DNA of 16,649 bases, taken from Clostridiaceae bacterium. Lineage in GTDB: Bacteria > Bacillota > Clostridia > Clostridiales > Clostridiaceae. The notes beneath the pieces are model-generated. The model had not been told where the DNA came from. It made no database searches and saw only the letters and a program-made list of their open reading frames with translations. The translations under genes were made by a program, and so were the position numbers. The stretch's first letter is position 1. The number at the start of each line of letters is the position of its first letter. The stretch covers positions 1 to 16,649 of the forward strand of contig DOKV01000031.1 in the NCBI GenBank assembly GCA_003510765.1, given 5' to 3'. Positions 7,073 through 14,891 of this stretch are shown piece by piece.

Positions 7073-9145
7073 ATGCCACAAGGATTTAGAGCATCCCTAG
7101 GAAATTTAAGTAAATATGCAGAAATCCTCGTTGCCTTTTTGGTGGTGGGTGTCATTGCCATCATCATTTTGCCTATGCCTGCGTTCATGCTGGATTTACT
7201 TTTGGCCGTGAATTTAACCATCTCCATGATGATTCTCATACTGACGCTGTTTACGAAAACTGTGCTAGAGTTTTCCATCTTCCCAAGTATGCTACTCATC
7301 ATGACCATGTTTAGATTAGGATTAAACATCTCCTCCACCAGGCTCATCCTAAGTGAAGGAAACGCTGGGGAAGTCATCAACGCCTTCGCCACCTTCGTCA
7401 CCGGGAACAACTATGTGGTGGGTGCTGTGATCTTCATCATCATCACCATTGTTCAGATGGTGGTGGTGACCAATGGTGCAGGAAGAGTTTCTGAAGTAGG
7501 GGCTAGGTTTACCTTGGATGCTATGCCTGGAAAACAGATGGCCGTGGATGCAGATCTTAATTCAGGGCTCATTGATGAAGAAACCGCAAAGAAAAGACGA
7601 TCAGATCTTCAGCGGGAAGCAGACTTTTATGGTTCCATGGATGGTGCGTCAAAGTTTGTCAAAGGAGATGCCATAGCAGGTATCATCATTACCTTGATCA
7701 ACCTTGCAGGAGGCATCATCATCTTCTCTCTTCAAGGGGGGATGACCATCATGGAGTCCATTGCCCATTTTGGTCGGTTGACCATCGGAGATGGTCTGGT
7801 GAGTCAGATTCCATCGCTACTCATTTCTGTGGCCTCTGGTATCATCGTCACCCGTTCAGGCAATGACAAGAGTTTTGGTACCACCTTTAAAGATGAACTC
7901 TTTTCCGCATGGAAAGTGCTTGCCATTGGCGGCGTAGTAATCTTTGCCATTGGTCTAGTACCAGCTTTTCCCACCATCCCCTTTGCCACTTTAGGCATTT
8001 TGGCAGGCTTTGGGGGATACTTGGCCTATGAGAATGATAAAGATGAAGTGGTGAAAGCCGCGGAAGCGGTGGAAAAAGCCAAGGTGTCTCAAATCAAAGA
8101 AGTGGATGAAACCATAAAGTCCTATCATGTGGAGCCCATTTCCATTGAAATAGGCTATGCATTGATTCCTTTGGTGGATGAAGGCTCAGATGTAAATCTT
8201 GTGAGTCACATCACCTCCATCCGTAAGCAGTGTGCCACGGAAATGGGGATTCTTGTGAACCCCATTCGCATTCGGGACAACTTGCAACTGGAACCCAATC
8301 AGTATCTCATCAAGATCAAGGGCAATGAAATCGCTAGAGGGGACATCTATGTGAACAAGTTCCTAGTCATAGACCCAGGCTCCTCCGATTTTGATCTTCA
8401 AGGTATTGAAACCACAGAGCCAGCCTTTGGCTTGGCGGCTTTATGGATTGATGAGAAAGACAAAGAACGGGCAGATCTTTCTGGATATACCATTGTGGAG
8501 CCGGTGACGGTGCTTGTGACCCATTTGAAAGAGCTCATTAGGAAGTATTCCCATGAACTACTGGGCCGTCAAGAGACCAAAGAACTCATTGATGATTTGG
8601 GCAAGAAATACAGCGTCATTGTGGAGGAACTTATTCCTTCGGTCATGACTTTGGGAGAAGTACAAAAGGTATTGCAGAATCTCTTGAAGGAAAATGTGCC
8701 CATCACAGATCTTGTGACCATATTAGAGACCTTGGCGGACAATGCCTTGTCCATGAAAGATACAGAAATCTTAACGGAACACGTTCGTCATGCCCTCCAA
8801 AGGACCATTGTGAAAGACTATCTAGACCATACGGGAGAGCTGAAAGTGCTCACCATTGATAGTCAATTGGAAGAGCTCATTGGCGCAAACATCCATAAAT
8901 CCATGGGTGGATCCATTCCAGTACTTGAACCGGAGATGATCACAAGGATTTTCAACAACATCAAGCATGCCTATGATGAAGCCATGATGAAAGGATATCA
9001 AACAGTGCTTTTGGCTTCACCGAAGGTGAGGACAGCCCTAAAAAATCTTATTTCCATGACCTTTCCTCAGATGGTGGTATTGTCTCTAAATGAAGTACCC
9101 AATGATATACCCATAGAAGTAGTAGGGGTGGTGGAGTTTCGGTGA
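7073..9145 (+). CDS. flhA: Flagellar export gate protein FlhA
   Basis: 690 residues, full length for FlhA. It forms the nonameric ring of the export gate that binds chaperone-substrate complexes and uses the ion gradient. About eight membrane segments fill residues 15-325. Between the third and fourth lies the FHIPEP signature region: GAGRVSEVGARFTLDAMPGK, then QMAVDADLNSGLI (about 135-166). From about 340 the soluble cytoplasmic domain begins with an acidic/basic linker; YALIPLVDEG, the RIRDN block and the NALSMKDTEILTEHVR segment are typical of FlhA-C. The start ATG has an AGGAGA site. The last 4 nt overlap the GTG of flhF, so the two are coupled. Confidence 0.97.
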   Translation: MPQGFRASLGNLSKYAEILVAFLVVGVIAIIILPMPAFMLDLLLAVNLTISMMILILTLFTKTVLEFSIFPSMLLIMTMFRLGLNISSTRLILSEGNAGEVINAFATFVTGNNYVVGAVIFIIITIVQMVVVTNGAGRVSEVGARFTLDAMPGKQMAVDADLNSGLIDEETAKKRRSDLQREADFYGSMDGASKFVKGDAIAGIIITLINLAGGIIIFSLQGGMTIMESIAHFGRLTIGDGLVSQIPSLLISVASGIIVTRSGNDKSFGTTFKDELFSAWKVLAIGGVVIFAIGLVPAFPTIPFATLGILAGFGGYLAYENDKDEVVKAAEAVEKAKVSQIKEVDETIKSYHVEPISIEIGYALIPLVDEGSDVNLVSHITSIRKQCATEMGILVNPIRIRDNLQLEPNQYLIKIKGNEIARGDIYVNKFLVIDPGSSDFDLQGIETTEPAFGLAALWIDEKDKERADLSGYTIVEPVTVLVTHLKELIRKYSHELLGRQETKELIDDLGKKYSVIVEELIPSVMTLGEVQKVLQNLLKENVPITDLVTILETLADNALSMKDTEILTEHVRHALQRTIVKDYLDHTGELKVLTIDSQLEELIGANIHKSMGGSIPVLEPEMITRIFNNIKHAYDEAMMKGYQTVLLASPKVRTALKNLISMTFPQMVVLSLNEVPNDIPIEVVGVVEFR

Positions 9146-10278
9146 TTATAAAAAAATATGTGGTTAATGATATGAAAGAAGCCTTGGTCAGGGCCAAATA
9201 TGAACTGGGCAAAGAGGCCATCATTGTGAGCCAAAAAACTGTGAGACCTGGAAAATGGTATCAGATTTTCAGAAAGAAGATGCTGGAAGTCACTGTGGCT
9301 TGCGAAGATAAGGTCCATGATCAGGTGAAAAAAGAGAAAGAAGACCTTTCTAAGATTTTGTTCACCCATGAGAAGCCCAAGATTGGAAAGACCAAAGAAA
9401 GGGAAACAAGCGATGCGCTCCTTCTAGAAGCCCAGCGAGCCTTAAAAGATTCGCAAGGGAAAAAGTCTATTCAAAAGCCTTTTGTCGCAGAGAAGCCACA
9501 AGAGGACTCTCCCAAACAGGATCTGCTAAAAGAGGTCTTTGGTCATCAAGAAGCTTCAAGAAAGAAATGGGAAGTTTATGCAGAAAAGAATCTCTTGAAA
9601 GAGAAACTGGATGAACACACCCTAAAAGACTTTGTGAAGCAAGTGTATGGAGACAATGCTTTTCTAAGAGAGAAGAAGCTTGGTAGAATTAATGTGCTCA
9701 TTGGACCTACTGGGGTGGGGAAAACCACCACCATCGCAAAAATGGCCAGCAAAGCACTTTTAGAAGAGGATTTGTCTGTGGGACTCATCACCATTGATAC
9801 TTATAGAATCGCTGCTGTGGAGCAGTTAAAAAAATATGCGGAGATCTTGAATATTCCCTGTGAGACCATTGGAGAACCAGGAGAACTACAAGAAAAACTG
9901 GAGAAACTGAAGGATTGTGATGTGATCTTGGTGGACACCATTGGGGCCAGCCCTAAGGATACAGACCGCATTGAAGACATCAAGAGTTACTTAGATGAAC
10001 TACCAAGAGAGCGGAATACCTACTTGGCCATCAGTATGTCTCAAGATGTGGATACCAACCATCGCATCTTAAAAAAGTACCAAGAGCTCAATTACCAAGG
10101 GCTTATTTTAACCAAATTTGATGAGGTGGAAAACCTCAATAACTTTTGGCATCTTCTGGAAAAAAATGTTGTGCCAATACAGTATTATTGTTATGGGCAA
10201 GCAGTACCTGAGGATATTAAAGAAGCGAGCTTAGACAATGTCTTAGGGTTCCTTTGGAAGGAGCTGTACTATGACTGA
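9142..10278 (+). CDS. flhF: Flagellar placement GTPase FlhF (SRP-type)
   Basis: 378 residues, GTG start inside the end of flhA. FlhF is an SRP-family GTPase that recruits early basal-body parts to the right place on the membrane. The N-terminal B domain (1 to about 100) starts IIKKYVVNDMKEALVRAKYE, typical of FlhF, followed by a charged linker. The NG domain begins near 155. Visible nucleotide motifs are G1 GPTGVGKT (188-195), G2 DTYRIAAVEQL, and G4 TKFD (324-327). The G3 motif is unusual: DTIGASPKD at 265-273, where SRP GTPases have DTAGR. The Asp and Gly are kept but Ala and Arg are replaced. The protein is otherwise intact, so it is likely functional; altered GTP hydrolysis is only a possibility. 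flhG overlaps by 8 nt. Confidence 0.95.
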   Translation: MIIKKYVVNDMKEALVRAKYELGKEAIIVSQKTVRPGKWYQIFRKKMLEVTVACEDKVHDQVKKEKEDLSKILFTHEKPKIGKTKERETSDALLLEAQRALKDSQGKKSIQKPFVAEKPQEDSPKQDLLKEVFGHQEASRKKWEVYAEKNLLKEKLDEHTLKDFVKQVYGDNAFLREKKLGRINVLIGPTGVGKTTTIAKMASKALLEEDLSVGLITIDTYRIAAVEQLKKYAEILNIPCETIGEPGELQEKLEKLKDCDVILVDTIGASPKDTDRIEDIKSYLDELPRERNTYLAISMSQDVDTNHRILKKYQELNYQGLILTKFDEVENLNNFWHLLEKNVVPIQYYCYGQAVPEDIKEASLDNVLGFLWKELYYD

Positions 10279-11164
10279 TCAAGCCGAATCTTTAAGACAA
10301 AAAATTCTCGCGGCTAGAGAAAAAAAACAAAGGGTCATCTCGCAGCCTAAGGAAGAGTCATTAGTGAAAATTTATGCTGTGGTCAGCGGAAAAGGCGGTG
10401 TTGGGAAAACCAATATTTCCGTGAATCTCGCAATTGCCATGGCAAAGAAAGGTAAGAGAGTATTGCTTCTGGATGCAGACATTGGCATGACCAACGCAGA
10501 CATCATTATGGGCATCCACTATGAAAAAGACCTGTTTGATTACTTGGCAGGAAGAGCCTCCATAGAAGAAATTATTTATGATGGCCCCATGGGCATCCAG
10601 GTCATTTCTGGCGGTGCAGGACTTTTAGAAATGGACCAATTGTCCAAAGAAGCCCAAGAACGATTCATTGAAGAGCTTCTATCTTTAGGAGGCTTTGACA
10701 TCATGATCATCGACAACGGTGCTGGGATGGGCAAAGAAGCGCTGCAATTTGTGACTTTTGCTCACGAAGTGATTCTTGTGACCACCCCTGAACCTACAGC
10801 AGTCACCGATGGGTATCGGGTCTTAAAGACCATCAGCCATTATGGCTTAAAAGAGTCTGTGAAGCTCATCGTGAATAAAGTACCCTCCACAGCGGTAGGG
10901 GAAGAAACCTTTGAGAAGCTCTCCTATACCTGTAACAGTTTCTTGTCCATAAAGCTAGAAAATTGTGGCTATGTATTCACCGACACACGACTTGAAAAAG
11001 CCATCATGGCCCAAGAACCAGTCCTCCTTTCCTATCCAAATGCTTTAAGCAGTGGTAATATTGAGTCCATAGCTGGTATAATATTAGAAGAGCATGTTTT
11101 TGTGAAGAATATATCTACATTGAAGCAGTTGGGAAATCGATTTAGAAAAATTTTTGGGACTTAA
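10271..11164 (+). CDS. flhG: Flagellar number regulator FlhG (MinD-like ATPase)
   Basis: 297 residues. FlhG (YlxH/FleN) is a MinD-type ATPase that limits flagellar number and stimulates the GTPase of FlhF. The N-terminus has the activator motif DQAESLR (3-9), matching the DQAxxLR helix that inserts into FlhF. The deviant Walker A box is GKGGVGKT at 40-47, with the two lysines K41 and K46; switch I lies in LLLDADIGMTNADI, and the switch II region is IIDNGAGMG with Asp148. The C-terminal residues (about 270-297) end in a hydrophobic/basic helix that may serve as membrane anchor. Asn149 replaces the Thr or Ser common after the switch II Asp. The gene follows flhF with 8 nt overlap. In B. subtilis che genes come next, but here a PilZ gene does. 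Confidence 0.94.
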   Translation: MTDQAESLRQKILAAREKKQRVISQPKEESLVKIYAVVSGKGGVGKTNISVNLAIAMAKKGKRVLLLDADIGMTNADIIMGIHYEKDLFDYLAGRASIEEIIYDGPMGIQVISGGAGLLEMDQLSKEAQERFIEELLSLGGFDIMIIDNGAGMGKEALQFVTFAHEVILVTTPEPTAVTDGYRVLKTISHYGLKESVKLIVNKVPSTAVGEETFEKLSYTCNSFLSIKLENCGYVFTDTRLEKAIMAQEPVLLSYPNALSSGNIESIAGIILEEHVFVKNISTLKQLGNRFRKIFGT

Positions 11165-11177
11165 TGGGTGATTGAAG

Positions 11178-11849
11178 ATGGATTTTATTAAAATAGGTGG
11201 CAAAATACAAATAACCAGTGAAGATGGTAGTACCTTAGAAGCCATGGTGGCGGATAAGACGGACTACACGCTGGACTTCTCCATCCCTGTGGATGACAAA
11301 CGGTTTAAACTTTTCCATGAAGGGGAACAGGTGGAGGCGGTTATTTTTAAGGACACCAAGGGGACTTATTTCACTGGGGTCATTAAAGGACGCGCTAAGG
11401 GTCAAGTTCCTACCTTTACCATAGGAGATTTAGGTAATTTAAAAACCATACAAAGACGCAATTATGTTCGGGCCGCATGCACCGAAGATATTCTTTATAC
11501 CGCCAATGATTATGTGATCAATTCTGTGTCCTTTGCCACAGACCTTAGACGTGTCACGGAAGAAGTTGGCAAGTATATGAAAAAAGGGATCATGCTAGAT
11601 CTTAGTGCAGGGGGGATCAAACTCACCTGTGAAGAGGACATTAGAGAAGGGCAAAAACTCATTATGGAAATACTCTTAGGAAATCGCAGTCATCTTTTTC
11701 GTGGTACAGTGATGCACCGAGAGCTTAGTGTAAAGCCAACGGGGACCAAGTATTACTATGGCGTCCGTTTTGACAACGTATCGGAAAGGACCCAGGAAAT
11801 GATTATGAACCATGTTTTCCAGTTGATGAGGAAATCAAGGCAAAAGTAA
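11178..11849 (+). CDS. YcgR/MotI-like flagellar brake protein with PilZ domain
   Basis: About 223 residues, soluble. N-terminal domain (1 to about 88) is the beta-rich YcgR-type domain, beginning DFIKIGGKIQITSEDGS. The PilZ domain starts near residue 93 with the c-di-GMP motif RRNYVR (R94, R98 as the RxxxR pair) and continues to DLSAGGIKL at 141-149, the D/NxSxxG motif; both are complete, so c-di-GMP binding is expected. Proteins of this design (YcgR in enterics, MotI/YpfA in B. subtilis) bind the motor stator or rotor and slow swimming when c-di-GMP is high. Being inside the flagellar operon supports the same role here. A TTG at 11172 is a possible start, but the ATG at 11178 has GGGTG at 11166-11170 at proper spacing. 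Confidence 0.88.
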   Translation: MDFIKIGGKIQITSEDGSTLEAMVADKTDYTLDFSIPVDDKRFKLFHEGEQVEAVIFKDTKGTYFTGVIKGRAKGQVPTFTIGDLGNLKTIQRRNYVRAACTEDILYTANDYVINSVSFATDLRRVTEEVGKYMKKGIMLDLSAGGIKLTCEEDIREGQKLIMEILLGNRSHLFRGTVMHRELSVKPTGTKYYYGVRFDNVSERTQEMIMNHVFQLMRKSRQK

Positions 11850-11864
11850 CGAAGGAGGGTACTC

Positions 11865-12572
11865 ATGGGCTATAAACCAAAGGAACCAGATCATGATCAG
11901 ATCATGAGATATCTACCACTGGTAAAAAGAATTGCTGGGCGGATGGATGCTGGGGATGGCGATTTTGATAAAGATGATCTATTTTCCATTGGTGTCATTG
12001 GACTCATTGATGCACTGAAGAAATTCGATGCCTCTAAAGGGGTCCCTTTTGAAGCTTACGCCACGGTGCGGATCAAAGGCAGTATCATCGATGAGATGAG
12101 AAAATCTGGCCGTGTATCCAGGGATCGTATCGCCAAGCTCAATGAGTATTATGACGCCAAGGAGCGCTTAGAACAGCAGCATCACCGAACCCCTGAAGAA
12201 CAAGAAATTTGTGCTGAAATGGGCATTGGTGATAAAGAGCTCTCCAAGCTTCATGAGACCGTACATTACTTATCCAGGGTATCCTTTGAAACAACCCTTT
12301 TCCATAAGGATGGCAACGAAGTGCAGCTGTCGGACCTCATCAAAGATGAGGACACCGCCACTCCTGAAGAAGAGCTCCTAAAGAAAGAGCGAAAACTTCT
12401 TCTTCGTAAGGCTATGAAAGAGCTCAATGAGCGAGAACAAATCATTTTGGATCTTTATTACGTGCAAGAGTTAACGTTAAAGGAAATTGCGTATTCCATG
12501 GATATTTCCATTCCCAGGGTCTCTCAGATTCATGGGAAGATCTTACTAAAGCTTCGAGCACTCATGGCCTAA
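11865..12572 (+). CDS. fliA: RNA polymerase sigma factor FliA/SigD (sigma-28) for late flagellar genes
   Basis: 235 residues, right for sigma-28. It directs transcription of filament, chemotaxis and autolysin genes after hook completion. Region 2 covers about 10-80: YLPLVKRIAGRM, then DLFSIGVIGLIDALKKFD and FEAYATVRIKGSIIDEMR, the core-binding and -10 recognition text with the SIIDEMR end characteristic of FliA. Region 3 follows (about 90-150). Region 4 (about 180-235) has LNEREQIILDLYYVQELTLK and a helix-turn-helix IAYSMDISIPRVSQIHGK for the -35. The RBS AAGGAGGG at 11850-11857 is strong. No FlgM gene, its usual antisigma factor, is in this window. Position after the export and placement genes matches sigD in the B. 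subtilis fla/che operon. Confidence 0.96.
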   Translation: MGYKPKEPDHDQIMRYLPLVKRIAGRMDAGDGDFDKDDLFSIGVIGLIDALKKFDASKGVPFEAYATVRIKGSIIDEMRKSGRVSRDRIAKLNEYYDAKERLEQQHHRTPEEQEICAEMGIGDKELSKLHETVHYLSRVSFETTLFHKDGNEVQLSDLIKDEDTATPEEELLKKERKLLLRKAMKELNEREQIILDLYYVQELTLKEIAYSMDISIPRVSQIHGKILLKLRALMA

Positions 12573-12592
12573 GAAGAAAAGGATGGTATCAT

Positions 12593-13072
12593 ATGTTTTA
12601 TTTTACAATGGGTCTTGGAGTCTTTTTGGTGATTCTGGGACTTTTGAAAAGGAATCAAGAAGTGGAAGCTCGGCTCCTTGGGAAAGATTCTTTCTACCCG
12701 AAGCCCTTGGCGGAGTCTAAAGAGCCTTCCATAGGAAGTATCCAGGAAGAAGACTTCATGGATTTAGAAGATCGCATGGAGACCTTAGAGAAAACCCTGT
12801 TTGATCAGCTTATGAGCTGGGAAGAGGAGAAGCAAATGCTTCTTCAACAACTGGATCGTGACAAGGTGAATACGGAAGAAAAGGAAGAGCAACGCTTAGA
12901 AGAAGTAGAAGTGGAACCTGTGAAAGAAAAGAAACCAATGCCCGATCATATTCGTGTCATTTTAGACTATGAAAGGGAGGGTTTCAGTGTAGAGGAAATT
13001 GCAAAGAAAGCAGGCATCAACAAAGGGGAGGTTTTACTATTAAAAAACTTATCGAAGCATTACAAAGAGTGA
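12593..13072 (+). CDS. Membrane-anchored coiled-coil protein with C-terminal HTH-like segment, SwrB-like position
   Basis: 159 residues, not recognised with certainty. The N-terminus is one membrane helix (about 4-18, FTMGLGVFLVILGLL) followed by KRNQE. Residues 55-110 are strongly acidic and basic with heptad-like Leu spacing (DRMETLEKTLFDQLMSWEEE), probably coiled coil. The last 40 residues contain EGFSVEEIAKKAGINKGEVL, a helix-turn-helix-like segment of the sort found in DUF6115-type proteins. In B. subtilis swrB stands in the same place after sigD, is of similar length (about 167) with one N-terminal helix, and promotes completion of the basal body and export activation. I infer a SwrB-like role; sequence kinship is not proven. 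The start ATG has AAAAGGA upstream. The stop TGA overlaps the GTG of the next small gene. Confidence 0.7.
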   Translation: MFYFTMGLGVFLVILGLLKRNQEVEARLLGKDSFYPKPLAESKEPSIGSIQEEDFMDLEDRMETLEKTLFDQLMSWEEEKQMLLQQLDRDKVNTEEKEEQRLEEVEVEPVKEKKPMPDHIRVILDYEREGFSVEEIAKKAGINKGEVLLLKNLSKHYKE

Positions 13073-13245
13073 AATCTGAAGTGTATATCGCCCTTGGTGT
13101 AGGACTGATCCTTGGCGCGCTACTTATGAGCATGTCCTCGACCTTAGCGCTGAACCTAAATATCGAAGAACGTGCGAGAGACTTAGGCATGGTGTACCCA
13201 GAGGAAGTTCGTGTGAATCTCAATGAAGGGGAGAATGAAGAATGA
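13069..13245 (+). CDS. Small single-span membrane protein between swrB-like gene and flgF
   Basis: A 58-codon reading frame, GTG 13069 to TGA 13243-13245. The start overlaps the stop of the previous gene (GTGA) and the stop overlaps the ATG of flgF (ATGA), so it fills the gap exactly and is translationally coupled on both sides; this is strong evidence that it is real. The product begins VKSEVYIALGVGLILGALLM (membrane helix about 5-25), then a short stretch with NLNIEERARDLGMVYPEEV and an acidic tail. The motif I-x-x-R-A-R-x-L-G-M-V-Y-P is familiar from short Bacillota membrane proteins that are often labelled MltG-like or YceG-like, although they lack the catalytic domain (from memory). Function is unknown; position suggests work with the flagellar basal body or cell-wall passage of the rod. 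Confidence 0.85.
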   Translation: MKSEVYIALGVGLILGALLMSMSSTLALNLNIEERARDLGMVYPEEVRVNLNEGENEE

Positions 13246-14003
13246 TTATTAGAAGTTTATACAATGTAACGAGGCAGATGAATGTGCTTCAGAAAAAGCA
13301 AGAGAACAATTCTGCCAACGTGGCCAATGTGAATACTCCTGGGTTTAAATATCAAGACCTCATTCAAAAAACCATGAGAGAATACGACATCCACAACCAT
13401 GCAGGTGGGCGAAATAGTGATCGATGGAATAGTTTGGGCAGCATAAACTTTGGCACAGACATCGATGGCGCGTATACAAACTTCACCCAAGGGGCGTTAA
13501 AGGAAACAGGTATTGCCACAGATTTCGCTATAAATGGGCCAGGCTTTTTCACCTTAGCCTTAGAAGATGGAGAAACAGGCTATACAAGAAATGGGAATTT
13601 CAGAGTGGACGAGGATCAAAGATTAGTGACTCAAGAGGGATATCCTGTCATGGGACAAGATGCCCAAGGGAATCCTGTGGATATCTTTGTCACAGGAGAC
13701 TTTTTCAGCGTAAGCGCCAATGGCGCCATCAATGATTCGGATGTGCAGTTTATGGTGTCGAACTTTGATGATACCCAAGACTTTGAGCTAAGAGGGCAAA
13801 CCATTTATGTGACGGGCCAAGCCAATGTGGGCATGGGGGAAGCGGAGCTTCGACAAGGTTACATTGAGTCCGCCAATGTGGATATGGGTCAAGAGATTGT
13901 GAAGATGATGGAAGTATCTAGAGAGTTTCAGGCGAACCAAAGAGCACTGACGGTGATCAATGATACGCTGCAAAAGACCGTCAATGAAATTGGTAGAAAT
14001 TAG
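13242..14003 (+). CDS. flgF: Flagellar proximal rod protein FlgF (FlhO-like)
   Basis: 253 residues, an axial protein of the FlgE/F/G family, exported by the type III gate without signal peptide. N-terminal D0 text is IIRSLYNVTRQMNVLQKKQE, then NSANVANVNTPGFKYQDL, with the ANVNTPGFK turn that marks rod and hook proteins. The middle contains INGPGFFTLALEDGETGYTR, the conserved beta fold, and NGNFRVDEDQRLVTQEGYPV. The C-terminus has ESANVDMGQEIVKMMEVSRE followed by FQANQRAL, the partner D0 helix. In B. subtilis the corresponding protein is FlhO, which caps or forms part of the distal rod with FlhP. The strong RBS AAGGGGAG at 13226-13233 and the ATGA overlap with the previous small gene define the start. 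FlgF versus a second FlgG paralogue cannot be settled by reading alone. Confidence 0.85.
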   Translation: MIIRSLYNVTRQMNVLQKKQENNSANVANVNTPGFKYQDLIQKTMREYDIHNHAGGRNSDRWNSLGSINFGTDIDGAYTNFTQGALKETGIATDFAINGPGFFTLALEDGETGYTRNGNFRVDEDQRLVTQEGYPVMGQDAQGNPVDIFVTGDFFSVSANGAINDSDVQFMVSNFDDTQDFELRGQTIYVTGQANVGMGEAELRQGYIESANVDMGQEIVKMMEVSREFQANQRALTVINDTLQKTVNEIGRN

Positions 14004-14015
14004 GAGGATGCATAA

Positions 14016-14801
14016 ATGTTTCAAGGATTAAGAATCGGGGTTACAGGAATGAACTCCTCCCAAAGAACCTTAGACAATGTGGCAGATCAAATTGCCAATA
14101 GTGACACCAATGGGTATAAGAGAAAAGAAGTGCGTTTTCAAGATCTTCTAAGAAACGAGATCAGTGCTAGTCATGTGGAGCTTTCTGAGAATGTAGGAGC
14201 CCCATCCATTGGTGCAGGCTCTAGGCCTAATTTCTCCAAGACAAATTTTACCCAGGGGATTTTGAAAGAATCTTTAAGTCCTCTTCATCTGGCCATGGAA
14301 GGCTCAGGTTTTTTCGGGGTCCTTAGAGAGAATGGAGACCTTTTTCTCACAAGAAATGGGGCTTTTCAGCGTAATGCAGAAGGAACCTTAACCGATAACC
14401 AAGGCAATACAGTGGCTGTGGACAATATTGTGCCTCAAAATCAGTGGGGAAACACTGCGGATCTAAGCATCGCTAGTGATGGGCTCATTTCTGGAAGAAG
14501 TCCAGATGGAGAAATTACAGTCCTTGGTCGAGTCCTTCTTTTTGAGCCTGAAAACTATGACATGCTCTATTCTATGGGGGAAATGAGCTATGTGGTCCCT
14601 GAGGGAGAGAATGTCTTGACCAATCAAGAGGGCAACATGGACGGTTTTGGTACCCTTCATCAAAGAATGCTAGAGGGGTCTAATGTGGATGTTGCTGCCA
14701 GCATGACAGAGATGATCATCACCCAAAGAGCATATCAGATGAATGCCAAAAGCATCACAACAGCGGATGAGATGCTGGAAGTGATCAATACCATTATTTA
14801 G
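14016..14801 (+). CDS. flgG: Flagellar distal rod protein FlgG (FlhP-like)
   Basis: 261 residues, close to the 260-residue enteric FlgG. N-terminus MFQGLRIGVTGMNSSQRTLD, then DQIANSDTNGYKRKEVRFQD, gives the rod signature in a somewhat diverged form (IANSDTNGYK for the usual IANVNTxGFK). The middle has MEGSGFFGVLRENGDLFLTR and NGAFQRNAEGTLTDNQGN. The C-terminal block EGSNVDVAASMTEMIITQRA followed by YQMNAKSITTADEML is the FlgG hallmark. FlgG polymerises as the distal rod that crosses the wall. AGGAGG at 14002-14007 overlaps the stop of flgF. This is the last gene of the operon: a strong terminator follows after a few bases. In C. difficile fliM and fliN come next, which is not the case here. 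Confidence 0.88.
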   Translation: MFQGLRIGVTGMNSSQRTLDNVADQIANSDTNGYKRKEVRFQDLLRNEISASHVELSENVGAPSIGAGSRPNFSKTNFTQGILKESLSPLHLAMEGSGFFGVLRENGDLFLTRNGAFQRNAEGTLTDNQGNTVAVDNIVPQNQWGNTADLSIASDGLISGRSPDGEITVLGRVLLFEPENYDMLYSMGEMSYVVPEGENVLTNQEGNMDGFGTLHQRMLEGSNVDVAASMTEMIITQRAYQMNAKSITTADEMLEVINTII

Positions 14802-14805
14802 CACC

Positions 14806-14860
14806 AAAAGAAGCCATGAGCTTGAAGAGAAATCTCTTTCAAGTTCATGGCTTCTTTTTC
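14806..14860. terminator. Strong intrinsic terminator, probably bidirectional, at end of the flagellar operon
   Basis: Left arm AGAAGCCATGAGCTTGAA (14809-14826) pairs with TTCAAGTTCATGGCTTCT (14838-14855) with one G-U pair, and an inner GAG/CTC pair closes a 4-nt loop with one bulged T. The stem is about 21 bp and is followed by TTTT at 14856-14859. AAA at 14806-14808 extends the pairing with the T-run and gives four U residues on the other strand, so the same hairpin can stop the convergent ROK gene that ends at 14892. Confidence 0.93.
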
Positions 14861-14891
14861 TCAAAGAGTAAGTAGGACAGTAATATTGTAC

